A DNA stretch of 64,000 nucleotides, taken from assembly GCF_027923405.1 (NCBI RefSeq), contig NZ_BQYI01000001.1, forward strand, positions 2,148,501-2,212,500. The letters are read 5' to 3'. The DNA comes from Paenibacillus sp. YYML68 (lineage in GTDB: Bacteria; Bacillota; Bacilli; Paenibacillales; NBRC-103111). Of the stretch, positions 48,858-58,287 are shown one piece after another. Numbering within the stretch: the first letter of the stretch is position 1; every line of letters begins with the position of its first letter. Made by a program: the position numbers and the translations under genes. The notes below the pieces were generated by a model, which was not told where the DNA came from, did not search any database, and saw only the letters and a program-made list of their open reading frames with translations.

Positions 48858-50438
48858 ATGACAAAACGTGCGGAATCACCCCAACCCCAAACTCTAGATG
48901 AATACAAAACATACAGCGAAGCGCTCGAGGCAGAGGTAAACAAGCTCAAGAAGCAGGTCCTTATGCTGCTGGAGCAATCCAAGCTTGCCCAGCATAAGCG
49001 CTTCGGCTCTTCGAGCGAGAAGACGCCTCTGAACCAGCTGTTCCTGTTCAACGAAGCAGAGCAGGCAGCTAACCCTGCGCTCCCTGAGCCAACTGTGGAA
49101 ACCGTGACCCACAAGCGGAAGAAAGTCAAGGGGGATCGCCTGGCGAAGTTTGATCATTTGCCTGTAGAAACCGTGGAGTATCGATTGCCCGAGGAAGAGC
49201 AGGTCTGTTCGTGCTGCGATGGGAAGCTACATGAGATGAGCAGCGAAGCACGCGATGAATTGGTGTTCATGCCTGCCCAGTACAAGATCGTGAGGAGCGT
49301 TCGATTCATCTATAGCTGCCGCCATTGCGAGCGCAACGAGGAGAGCACTCCCGTGGTCACTGCTAAGGCACCTGCACCCGCGCATCCTGGAGGCCTGGCA
49401 TCGGCTTCTATACTGGCCCATGTGATGCACCAGAAGTATGTCGAAAGCCTGCCGCTCTATCGTCAAGAGCAGCAGCTTCTTCGGCATGGGCTGATGCTGT
49501 CGCGTCAAACGCTAGCCAACTGGATGATCTACGCCTCCGAACGCTGGCTAGAGCCGCTATTTCATTACATGAAGTCGCACATGCTGCTGCAGGACATCCT
49601 CCATGCGGACGAAACGACATTCCCCGTGCTGCAGGAACCGGGACGGAAGGCCGAACAGAAGTCGTACCTTTGGATGTACCGTACCGGACATACGAGTGAG
49701 CCCATCGTCTTGTACGAATACCAGCCGACCCGCAGTGGGGAGCACCCGCGTCAATTTCTAGAAGGCTTCAGCGGCTACCTGCATGCGGATGGATTCTCAG
49801 GCTACCATAAGCTCGCGGACGTGACACTCTGTGGTTGCTGGAGCCACGCAAGACGCAAGTTCGATGAGGCGCTGAAGGCGCTGCCGGCAGCCCATCGTAC
49901 GGCAGAGGTGGCAGCTGGCAAGGGCTTATGGTTCTGCAATGAGCTGTTCGCTGTGGAACGACGGCTGAAGGATGTAAGCCCTGAGGCCCGGCACCAAGCT
50001 CGTCAGGAGCAGAGTGCGCCATTGCTGGAGGCTTATTTGAAGTGGCTGCAAAACGCGGAAGCTGAGGTGCTGCCCAAAAGCTTGACCGGACAGGCGATCA
50101 CCTACAGCCTGAACCAGTGGGACAAGCTTGTCGCATTCATGCAAGACGGCAGGCTCGAGATTGACAATAACCGAGCGGAGCGTGCCATCAAACCGGTTGT
50201 GATTGGCCGAAAAAACTGGATTTTTGCCAATACGCCTAAAGGTGCGAAAGCAAGTGCGACGATCTACAGCATCGTGGAATCCGCAAAGGCGAGCGGGTTA
50301 AATCCGTATGCATACTTGAAGTTTTTGTTCGAGCAATTGCCACAGCTTCCGAACCTTCATGATCAGGATGCTTTGAGACAACTGGCTCCGTGGTCAACGT
50401 CATTGCCGGACTCTTGCCGTGTGGCACCACCGAAGTAA
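48858..50438 (+). CDS. tnpC: IS66 transposase TnpC
   Basis: 526 residues. Leucine-zipper-like N-terminus (LEAEVNKLKKQVLMLLEQ), zinc-binding segment with CSCCDGKL and CRHCER, then the DDE domain: ILHADETTFPVL, CGCWSHARRKFDEAL and LEIDNNRAERAIKPVVIGRKNW. C-terminal IS66 tail ends SILLFEQLP-like (LKFLFEQLPQLP). Complete. Confidence 0.95.
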   Translation: MTKRAESPQPQTLDEYKTYSEALEAEVNKLKKQVLMLLEQSKLAQHKRFGSSSEKTPLNQLFLFNEAEQAANPALPEPTVETVTHKRKKVKGDRLAKFDHLPVETVEYRLPEEEQVCSCCDGKLHEMSSEARDELVFMPAQYKIVRSVRFIYSCRHCERNEESTPVVTAKAPAPAHPGGLASASILAHVMHQKYVESLPLYRQEQQLLRHGLMLSRQTLANWMIYASERWLEPLFHYMKSHMLLQDILHADETTFPVLQEPGRKAEQKSYLWMYRTGHTSEPIVLYEYQPTRSGEHPRQFLEGFSGYLHADGFSGYHKLADVTLCGCWSHARRKFDEALKALPAAHRTAEVAAGKGLWFCNELFAVERRLKDVSPEARHQARQEQSAPLLEAYLKWLQNAEAEVLPKSLTGQAITYSLNQWDKLVAFMQDGRLEIDNNRAERAIKPVVIGRKNWIFANTPKGAKASATIYSIVESAKASGLNPYAYLKFLFEQLPQLPNLHDQDALRQLAPWSTSLPDSCRVAPPK

Positions 50439-50666
50439 CACTAGCTTACCTCAGCCCTCGCCATTTGAATAGGTGTGGGCTATTTGACGCTTACAGGAGT
50501 ATATCACTGAATTTGGAGAATGGATTAATAAAATGCATATGGAAGCAAGAACGGAATATTGGAGATATTTTGATTACCTTAGACCAGTGGACTGGTTAGA
50601 TTCCTAAAGTATACAAAATAGAAATAGGAAGTAATTTTTGGGTAATTCTATGGTGGCGGTAACATC

Positions 50667-50825
50667 CGATAACACCGCATTCACGCTGCGGGCTTGCGCC
50701 CTTGGTCTGCTAGGAGAACATTCGGGGAAGCGGATTCAGGCAGACAACCCTGCGAGGCTAAGTCTGGCGACCCGGCGCTAACGCGCCTTAAGCCTCTCGG
50801 GTTCGTGAATGCAAGAACGTTATAA
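50667..50825 (+). repeat. attC11
   Basis: 159 bp. Left core CGATAAC, right core GTTATAA. L box CATTCACG/CGTGAATG. The left core matches cassette 11's opening GTTATCG although 2.5 kb of IS now lies between. Confidence 0.88.
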
Positions 50826-50874
50826 GAAATCGGCGAAATGATCATATAAAACAATAAACATAGGAGCATTATCC

Positions 50875-51372
50875 ATGAGATGTCCTCATTGTAATGAAAA
50901 ACTTAAAGAAATACCTTTATGTTATGGAAGTAATGCTCCGTACGTTTTTTATACAATTGATAAGAAGGAACGGGAACTGAGATTTGATTTGAATAAAGAT
51001 CAATGTGTAATGGATGATAAATTCTTTTTTATTAGAGGTCATATTGAGATTCCTGTATTAGAATCAGATGATATCTTTATCTGGAGTGCATGGGTTTCAT
51101 TAAGCGAAGAAAATTTTATCAAATCAACAGAACTTTGGAATTCAGAAGAAAGAATTAAAGAACCACCGTACTTTGGTTGGTTATCTACGGAGATATCTAT
51201 ATACTCGACACCAACATTAAACTTAAAGACGAATGTACATACAAGAAAAGTAGGATTAGTACCATTTATTGAATTAGAACCAAATGATCACCCATTGGCA
51301 ATTGAACAAAGAACTGGAATAACAATGAAAAGAATACAGGAAATAACACATTTAATAATGCATAAGAAGTAA
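50875..51372 (+). CDS. DUF2199 protein (cassette 12)
   Basis: 165 residues. Zinc-knuckle-like start MRCPHCNEKL; FFIRGHIEIPVL; WSAWVSLSEENF; PPYFGWLSTEI; and LEPNDHPLAIEQRTGITMKR are diagnostic of DUF2199. AGGAGC precedes the ATG. Function unknown. Identical copy in cassette 15. Confidence 0.9.
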   Translation: MRCPHCNEKLKEIPLCYGSNAPYVFYTIDKKERELRFDLNKDQCVMDDKFFFIRGHIEIPVLESDDIFIWSAWVSLSEENFIKSTELWNSEERIKEPPYFGWLSTEISIYSTPTLNLKTNVHTRKVGLVPFIELEPNDHPLAIEQRTGITMKRIQEITHLIMHKK

Positions 51373-51405
51373 TTATGAAGGTAATTCAAAGAAGTCGCCG
51401 ACATC

Positions 51406-51567
51406 TTATAACACCGTATTCACGCGGCGGGCCTGACGGCCCTTGGTCTGCAGAGGCATTTCGGGAAGTGGATTCAGCAGACAACCCTGCGAGGCTAAGT
51501 GGCGGAGCCACCCGGCAGCTGGCGCTGCCTTAAGCCTCTCGGGTTCGTGAATACAAGAACGTTATAT
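51406..51567 (+). repeat. attC12
   Basis: 162 bp. Left core TTATAAC, right core GTTATAT. L box TATTCACG/CGTGAATA. Body identical to attC15. Confidence 0.88.
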
Positions 51568-52109
51568 GAAATCCGAAGCTGGACAAGGGAGAACCCCTCC
51601 GACCTGAGCAATCATGAAGTGATTCACGACTAGGGATGAGCAGGGAGGAACGAATGAGGACGAGTAGTTAGTTGGAGCGTGGAGTGATTGTCCTCATTCT
51701 ATCGGTCGTGAACCACAGATTGCTAGGTCGGCGCATAATTTCTTAATTTTTCAAGGCTCTTGTTCAAGATCGATTCTAAAAACCGTTCATGATAGTTAGT
51801 TGGACAACGTGTTACGTTGTTGTTTTGAAGTTTGTATATGAACGGTTACGAATCGATTTTTTGATTTCATTGGCGAGGAAGCTTGGAATTTCATATACAG
51901 GAACGTAAACAAGTGGCGAGCAGCGATGGTATAATATGGAGTAACCTTCCACGCAAGGGTTGCGTTATTCTAATGTTTACTCCTAAAAGCCTGCCACTTG
52001 TTAGACCTGTATATGAAATTCCAAAGAACAAAGAAGTTAATGAAATCAAAAGATGAACAAGAGCAACAAAAATTAAGAAATTATGCTGGGGTTTAGTCAG
52101 GTGGACTTC
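51568..52109 (+). ncRNA. Structured non-coding cassette 13, family C
   Basis: Second family C copy. P7 extends to 17 pairs here (CCTGTATATGAAATTCC). P1 reads CCGACCTGAGCAATC with GATTGCTAGGTCGG. Confidence 0.7.
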
Positions 52110-52271
52110 ATATAACACCGTATTCACGCGGCGGTCGCTGAAGCTCCCTTGGTCTGCTGGAAGATGATTCGGAGAAGCGGAATCAGGCAGACAACCCTGC
52201 GAGGCTAAGTCTTCGACCCGGCGCTGAAGCGCCTTAAGCCTCTCGGATTCGTGAATACGAAGACGTTATGT
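52110..52271 (+). repeat. attC13
   Basis: 162 bp. Left core ATATAAC, right core GTTATGT. L box TATTCACG/CGTGAATA. Confidence 0.88.
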
Positions 52272-52810
52272 GAAAGTCAACACGAAGTGTATCAAGAAGC
52301 AAGACCCAACCCAATCCATTGAGGTGAATATTCCCGACAAGCGAGAAGCGAGGAAGCATGAATCAGGACAAGTTTGTTGTATCGGTGCTACTCGATAGGT
52401 CCTGCTTCTAGAGGTCGGGAACATTCGAATGGATTGGGTTGGTGCATAATTCCTTAATTTCTAATGCCCTTGTTCGATCGAAAGAAGTTCATTCCTAATA
52501 GTTTGTTGACTAACGAGAATCGTTATGATTTGGTAGTATTAGGAATGAAGGGAACGATCGAATCGATTTTGATTTCATAGGCAGGGAAGCGAGGAACTTT
52601 GATACAGGATGGTTAACAAGTGACAGCCAGTGGATTGGATCATACGAGTAACCTGCCACGCCAAGATTGTCGTGCTAATGTTTACTCTGGAGGAGGTTGT
52701 CACTTGTAAAACCTGTATCTAAGTTCCAAAAACTCAAAGAAGCGAATGAAATCAAAATCGAACAAGGGCAAGGAAATTAAGGAATTATGCGGGTAGCTCA
52801 GTTGACCATC
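52272..52810 (+). ncRNA. Structured non-coding cassette 14, family B
   Basis: Near-identical to cassettes 7 and 22. P8 pairs ACAAGTGACAGCC with GGTTGTCACTTGT, so one C-G pair has become a U-G wobble if read as RNA. Confidence 0.7.
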
Positions 52811-52971
52811 ACATATCACCGTATTCACGCATCGGTCGCTGAAGCTCCCTCGGTCTGCCGGTAGATGATTCAGGGAAGTGGATTCAGGCAGACAATCCTG
52901 CGAGGCTAAGTCTCCGACCCGCCGCTCCGCGGCTTAAGCCTCTCGGATTCGTGAATACGAAGACGTTATAA
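52811..52971 (+). repeat. attC14 (mutated left core)
   Basis: 161 bp. Left core ACATATC where ACATAAC is expected; the invariant AAC is lost. Right core GTTATAA. L box intact. This site may be inactive. Confidence 0.85.
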
Positions 52972-53020
52972 GAAATCGGCGAAATGATCATATAAAACAA
53001 TAAACATAGGAGCATTATCC

Positions 53021-53518
53021 ATGAGATGTCCTCATTGTAATGAAAAACTTAAAGAAATACCTTTATGTTATGGAAGTAATGCTCCGTACGTTTTTTATAC
53101 AATTGATAAGAAGGAACGGGAACTGAGATTTGATTTGAATAAAGATCAATGTGTAATGGATGATAAATTCTTTTTTATTAGAGGTCATATTGAGATTCCT
53201 GTATTAGAATCAGATGATATCTTTATCTGGAGTGCATGGGTTTCATTAAGCGAAGAAAATTTTATCAAATCAACAGAACTTTGGAATTCAGAAGAAAGAA
53301 TTAAAGAACCACCGTACTTTGGTTGGTTATCTACGGAGATATCTATATACTCGACACCAACATTAAACTTAAAGACGAATGTACATACAAGAAAAGTAGG
53401 ATTAGTACCATTTATTGAATTAGAACCAAATGATCACCCATTGGCAATTGAACAAAGAACTGGAATAACAATGAAAAGAATACAGGAAATAACACATTTA
53501 ATAATGCATAAGAAGTAA
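53021..53518 (+). CDS. DUF2199 protein, duplicate (cassette 15)
   Basis: Identical in sequence to the gene in cassette 12, with the same leader and attC body. A whole-cassette duplication, separated by two non-coding cassettes. Confidence 0.9.
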   Translation: MRCPHCNEKLKEIPLCYGSNAPYVFYTIDKKERELRFDLNKDQCVMDDKFFFIRGHIEIPVLESDDIFIWSAWVSLSEENFIKSTELWNSEERIKEPPYFGWLSTEISIYSTPTLNLKTNVHTRKVGLVPFIELEPNDHPLAIEQRTGITMKRIQEITHLIMHKK

Positions 53519-53551
53519 TTATGAAGGTAATTCAAAGAAGTCGCCGACATC

Positions 53552-53713
53552 TTATAACACCGTATTCACGCGGCGGGCCTGACGGCCCTTGGTCTGCAGA
53601 GGCATTTCGGGAAGTGGATTCAGCAGACAACCCTGCGAGGCTAAGTGGCGGAGCCACCCGGCAGCTGGCGCTGCCTTAAGCCTCTCGGGTTCGTGAATAC
53701 AAGAACGTTAAGT
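53552..53713 (+). repeat. attC15
   Basis: 162 bp. Left core TTATAAC, right core GTTAAGT. L box TATTCACG/CGTGAATA. Confidence 0.88.
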
Positions 53714-54253
53714 GAAAGCCAGCCCGAAGTAAATCATGAAGAAGATCCCAACCCAATCCATCAAGAGGTTGATCCCGACCTGGGAGAAGCGAGGAAGTGT
53801 GAATCAGGACAAGTTAGTTTGATCGATGAAACACGATCAGTCCTGCTTCTAGATGTCGGGAACAACCGGATGGATTGAGTTGGGGCATAATTCCTTAATT
53901 TCTAATGCCCTTGTTCGATCAATTCAGATTCATTCCTAATAGTTAGTTGACAACCAATTCTCGGTGTTGTCTTGGAACTATTATTAGGAATGAAGGAATT
54001 GATCTAGTATTTTGATTTCATAGGCAGTGGAGCGAGGAACTTAGATACAGGATGGTTAACAAGTGACAGCCAGTAGGATGGATCATACGAGTAACCTGCC
54101 ACGCCAAGATTGTCGTGCTAATGTTTACTCTAGAGGAGGCTGTCACTTGTAAAACCTGTATCTAAGTTCCAAAACACAAAGGAAGTGAATGAAATCAAAA
54201 TCGAACAAGGGCAAGGAAATTAAGGAATTATGCGGGTAGCTCAGCTGGCCATC
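53714..54253 (+). ncRNA. Structured non-coding cassette 16, family A
   Basis: Same stems as cassette 8; changes such as GAAGATCCC for GAAAATCCC fall outside stems. Confidence 0.7.
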
Positions 54254-54416
54254 ACTTAACACCGTATTCACGCATCGGGTCTGCGCCCCTCGGTCTGCAG
54301 GAAGATTTTTCGGAGTAGCGGATTCAGCAGACAACCCTGCACTGGCTAAGTCTGACGACCCGCTCGCTAACGCTCACTTAAGCCAGTGAGGGTTCGTGAA
54401 TACAAGAACGTTAAGT
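54254..54416 (+). repeat. attC16
   Basis: 163 bp. Left core ACTTAAC, right core GTTAAGT. L box TATTCACG/CGTGAATA. Confidence 0.88.
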
Positions 54417-54952
54417 GAAAGCCAGCCCGAAGTAAATCATGAAGAAGATCCCAACCCAATCCATCAAGAGGTTGATCCCGACCTGGGAGAAGCGAGGAAG
54501 TGTGAATCAGGACAAGTTAGTTTGATCGATGCAACTCGATCAGTCCTGCTTCTAGAAGTCGGGATCAACCGGATGGATTGAGTTGGGGCATAATTCCTTA
54601 ATTTCTAATGCCCTTGTTCGATCGATTCAGTTTCATTCCTAATAGTTAGTTGACACCCGATTCTCGATGTTGTGTTGGAGGTATTAGGAATGAAGGAATC
54701 GATCTAGGATTTTGATTTCATAGGCAGTGGAGCGAGGAACTTAGATACAGGATGGTTAACAAGTGACAGCCAGTAGGATGAATCATACGAGTAACCTGCC
54801 ACGCCAAGATTGTCGTGCTAATGTTTACTCTAGAGGAGTTTGTCACTTGTAAAACCTGTATCTAAGTTCCAAAACGCAAAGAAGCGAATGAAACCAAAAT
54901 CGAACAAGGGCAAGGGAATTAAGGAATTATGCGGGTAGCTCAGCTGGCCATC
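54417..54952 (+). ncRNA. Structured non-coding cassette 17, family A variant
   Basis: Here P2 is perfect: GTTGATCCCGAC with GTCGGGATCAAC, where the other family A copies carry an A-A mismatch. The apical hairpin is GATCGA/TCGATC. Confidence 0.72.
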
Positions 54953-55115
54953 ACTTAACACCGTATTCACGCATCGGGGCTGCGCCCCTCGGTCTGCAGG
55001 AAGATTTTTCGGAGTAGCGGATTCAGCAGACAACCCTGCACTGGCTAAGTCTGACGACCCGCTCGCTAACGCTCACTTAAGCCAGTGAGGGTTCGTGAAT
55101 ACGAAGACGTTAGAT
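54953..55115 (+). repeat. attC17
   Basis: 163 bp. Left core ACTTAAC, right core GTTAGAT. L box TATTCACG/CGTGAATA. Confidence 0.88.
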
Positions 55116-55298
55116 GAAACTCGCTTAAAGAAATAATGGATTAGTTTAAGTGCCGTCGTGAGCTGAAGCTCCCGAATCAATGGAGTAATCGTAGCGAGCA
55201 AGGAAGAAAACTCAAGAAGTGATCTCCTGACGGAGGCCACGATTACTCCATTGATGATGTTACTTTTGGAAGCGAGTTCGAAGAAGCCCGCGAGCATC
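55116..55298 (+). ncRNA. Small structured non-coding cassette 18, family D
   Basis: 183 bases. A 17-bp perfect stem ATCAATGGAGTAATCGT / ACGATTACTCCATTGAT is closed by an outer GAAACTCGCTT / AAGCGAGTTC stem. Small hairpin GAGCTGAAGCTC. No gene. Confidence 0.68.
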
Positions 55299-55458
55299 AT
55301 CTAACACAGTATTCACGCTGCGGTCCTGACGGCCCTTGGTCTGCCAGAGGAATTTCGGAGACGTGGACTCAGGCAGACAACCCTGCGAGGCTAAGTCTTC
55401 GACCCAGTCGCTCTGCTCCTTTAAGCCTCTCGGGTTCGTGAATACAACGACGTTATAC
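55299..55458 (+). repeat. attC18
   Basis: 160 bp. Left core ATCTAAC, right core GTTATAC. L box TATTCACG/CGTGAATA. Confidence 0.88.
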
Positions 55459-55491
55459 GACAGAACCTATTCGAGCACAGGGGGTGAAATC

Positions 55492-56004
55492 ATAGAAGAG
55501 TTAATAAAAACGCAAGTTCAACAATTAATTTATTCCGGATCACCTGTGAGAGGTTATTTTATAAAGGACCTTGATCTATATGATTCAAACTTGTTTGAGA
55601 ATGAACAGGTTAAGTCAAACGTAATTTTAGAGAATTGCATTATTGATAAATTGGATTTAACTATTATGCTATTTACAGAAGAAGTTATTATTCGGGATTG
55701 CTCTATTAATTCAGCAAGTTTCCATGGTACATATTTTTTCAAGGGAATAACGATAGAACGATGTGTGTTTAATGAAATCTTCTATTTCGACTGTGGAGGG
55801 CACAACGAATTTTCGCATACAGTAAAATTAATAGGAAATAAATTCAAGAAATTTGTAGACTTTTTTGATGCATGGTTTATGGGACCAGTAGAAATTAGGA
55901 ATTGTCAATTCACTGGCGGTACAAATCTACTATGTGATTCACTGGCATTTGACGTGGAGCCAACAATTGAAAATAACGAAGGAAACCTTAGACTCGAGAG
56001 ATGA
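55492..56004 (+). CDS. Beta-helix/pentapeptide-like hypothetical protein (cassette 19)
   Basis: About 170 residues, with short repeated strands (IIRDCSINSASFHGTYFF, ITIERCVFNEIFYFDC, VEIRNCQFTGGTNL) like pentapeptide-repeat or right-handed beta-helix proteins. No ATG, GTG or TTG lies in frame between the cassette core and the first strands. A strong AGGGGGTG sits 7 bases before an ATA (55492) and 4 before an ATC (55489), so a non-standard start is likely; the next GTG is 55546 without a ribosome site. Function unknown. Confidence 0.65.
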   Translation: MEELIKTQVQQLIYSGSPVRGYFIKDLDLYDSNLFENEQVKSNVILENCIIDKLDLTIMLFTEEVIIRDCSINSASFHGTYFFKGITIERCVFNEIFYFDCGGHNEFSHTVKLIGNKFKKFVDFFDAWFMGPVEIRNCQFTGGTNLLCDSLAFDVEPTIENNEGNLRLER

Positions 56005-56024
56005 TTCGAAGAAGCGGTTCCGTC

Positions 56025-56138
56025 GTATAACACCGCATTCACGCATCGGGCTGACGCCGTTGGTCGCAGACGTGGGTTCGAGGAAGTGGTTGCTGCGACA
56101 ACCTCCTTCGGAGGTTCGTGAATGCAAGAACGTTAAGT
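56025..56138 (+). repeat. attC19 (short type)
   Basis: 114 bp. Left core GTATAAC, right core GTTAAGT. L box CATTCACG/CGTGAATG; inner arms GTCGCAG/CTGCGAC and CCTCCTTCGGAGG. Confidence 0.88.
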
Positions 56139-56684
56139 GAAAGCCAGCCCGAAGTAAATCATGAAGAAAATCCCAACCCAATCCATCAAGAGGTTGATCC
56201 CGACCTAGGAGAAGCGAGGAAGTGTGAATCGTGAATCAGGACAAGTTAGTTTGATCGATGAAACACGATCAGTCCTGCTTCTAGATGTCGGGAACAATCG
56301 GATGGATTGAGTTGGGGCATAATTCCTTAATTTCTAATGCCCTTGTTCGATCAATTCAGATTCATTCCTAATGGTTAGTTGCCAACCAATTCTCGGTGTT
56401 GTCTTGGAACTATTATTAGGAATGAAGGAATTGATCTAGGATTTTGATTTCATAGGCAGTGGAGCGAGGAACTTAGATACAGGATGTTAACAAGTGACAG
56501 CCAGTAGGATGGATCATATGAGTAACCTGCCACGCCAAGATTGTCGTGCTAATGTTTACTCTTGAGGAGGCTGTCACTTGTAAAACCTGTATCTAAGTTC
56601 CAAAACACAAAGGAAGTGAATGAAATCAAAATCGAACAAGGGCAAGGAAATTAAGGAATTATGCGGGTAGCTCAGCTGGCCATC
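56139..56684 (+). ncRNA. Structured non-coding cassette 20, family A
   Basis: Carries a 7-base tandem duplication (GTGAATCGTGAATC) in the unpaired bulge of P3, shared only with cassette 21, and loses one G after GGAT in GGATGTTAAC. Confidence 0.7.
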
Positions 56685-56847
56685 ACTTAACACCGTATTC
56701 ACGCATCGGGGCTGCGCCCCTCGGTCTGCCGGAAGATTTTTCGAAGTAGCGGATTCAGCAGACAACCCTGCACTGGCTAAGTCTGACGACCCGCTCGCTA
56801 ACGCTCACTTAAGCCAGTGAGGGTTCGTGAATACAAGAACGTTAAGT
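56685..56847 (+). repeat. attC20
   Basis: 163 bp. Left core ACTTAAC, right core GTTAAGT. L box TATTCACG/CGTGAATA. Confidence 0.88.
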
Positions 56848-57393
56848 GAAAGCCAGCCCGAAGTAAATCATGAAGAAAATCCCAACCCAATCCATCAAGA
56901 GGTTGATCCCGACCTGGGAGAAGCGAGGAAGTGTGAATCGTGAATCAGGACAAGTTAGTTTGATCGATGAAACACGATCAGTCCTGCTTCTAGATGTCGG
57001 GAACAACCGGATGGATTGAGTTGGTGCATAATTCCTTAATTTCTAATGCCCTTGTTCGATCAATTCAGATTCATTCCTAATGGTTAGTTGCCAACCAATT
57101 CTCGGTGTTGTCTTGGAACTATTATTAGGAATGAAGGAATTGATCTAGGATTTTGATTTCATAGGCAGTGGAGCGAGGAACTTAGATACAGGATGTTAAC
57201 AAGTGACAGCCAGTAGGATGGATCATACGAGTAACCTGCCACGCCAAGATTGTCGTGCTAATGTTTACTCTAGAGGAGGCTGTCACTTGTAAAACCTGTA
57301 TCTAAGTTCCAAAACACAAAGGAAGAGAATGAAATCAAAATCGAACAAGGGCAAGGAAATTAAGGAATTATGCGGGTAGCTCAGCTGGCCATC
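56848..57393 (+). ncRNA. Structured non-coding cassette 21, family A
   Basis: Almost identical to cassette 20, its immediate neighbour, including the 7-base duplication: a recent tandem cassette copy. Confidence 0.7.
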
Positions 57394-57556
57394 ACTTAAC
57401 ACCGTATTCACGCATCGGGTCTGCGCCCCTCGGTCTGCCGGAAGATTTTTCGAAGTAGCGGATTCAGCAGACAACCCTGCACTGGCTAAGTCTGACGACC
57501 CGCTCGCTAACGCTCACTTAAGCCAGTGAGGGTTCGTGAATACAAGAACGTTATGT
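57394..57556 (+). repeat. attC21
   Basis: 163 bp. Left core ACTTAAC, right core GTTATGT. L box TATTCACG/CGTGAATA. Confidence 0.88.
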
Positions 57557-58095
57557 GAAAGTCAACACGAAGTGTATCAAGAAGCAAGACCCAACCCAAT
57601 CCATTGAGGTGAATATTCCCAACAAGCGAGAAGCGAGGAAGCATGAATCAGGACAAGTTTGTTGTATCGGTGCTACTCGATAGGTCCTGCTTCTAGAGGT
57701 CGGGAACATTCGAATGGATTGGGTTGGTGCATAATTCCTTAATTTCTAATGCCCTTGTTCGATCGAAAGAAGTTCATTCCTAATAGTTTGTTGACTAACG
57801 AGAATCGTTATGATTTGGTAGTATTAGGAATGAAGGGAACGATCGAATCGATTTTGATTTCATAGGCAGGGAAGCGAGGAACTTTGATACAGGATGGTTA
57901 ACAAGTGACAGCCAGTGGATTGGATCATACGAGTAAACTGCCACGCCAAGAATGGCGTGTTAATGTTTACTCTGGAGGAGGCTGTCACTTGTAAAACCTG
58001 TATCTAAGTTCCAAAAACTCAAAGAAGCGAATGAAATCAAAATCGAACAAGGGCAAGGAAATTAAGGAATTATGCGGGTAGCTCAGTTGACCATC
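57557..58095 (+). ncRNA. Structured non-coding cassette 22, family B
   Basis: Same as cassette 14 apart from point changes, one of which (CCCAACA for CCCGACA) breaks a P2 pair. Confidence 0.7.
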
Positions 58096-58256
58096 ACATA
58101 ACACCGTATTCACGCATCGGTCGCTGAAGCTCCCTCGGTCTGCCGGTAGATGATTCAGGGAAGTGGATTCAGGCAGACAATCCTGCGAGGCTAAGTCTCC
58201 GACCCGCCGCTCCGCGGCTTAAGCCTCTCGGATTCGTGAATACGAAGACGTTAGCT
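58096..58256 (+). repeat. attC22
   Basis: 161 bp. Left core ACATAAC, right core GTTAGCT. L box TATTCACG/CGTGAATA. Confidence 0.88.
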
Positions 58257-58287
58257 GAAATTACCTGAAAACTAAAGGAGAAATCTC

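Larger units (their letters stand above)
48010..50494 (+). mobile_element. IS66-family insertion sequence
   Basis: 2485 bp. Terminal inverted repeats GTAAGCGTCAAATA / TATTTGACGCTTAC; 8-bp target duplication AGGAGTAT at 48002-48009 and 50495-50502. Three genes (tnpA, tnpB, tnpC), all apparently intact, so it should be active or recently so. Confidence 0.95.
47482..50607 (+). pseudogene. NADAR family protein gene split by IS66 (cassette 11)
   Basis: ATG 47482 (MYQINFYQTDRPYGCFSNFS) after GAAGGTG. NADAR/DUF1768 landmarks: PYGCFSNFSNHPI, WPTSEHYFQGMKF, GRDRSRPLR, LLSTGNCIIVEHTKNDSYWA, DGGDGTGKNMLG. NADAR domains act on ADP-ribose derivatives. The gene is cut at 48009 by IS66. Joining 47482-48009 to 50503-50607 restores the frame (…KGEEY then ITEFGEWINKMHM to YLRPVDWLDS stop). 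As it stands, translation continues into the IS and stops at 48075 with a foreign tail. Confidence 0.88.
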
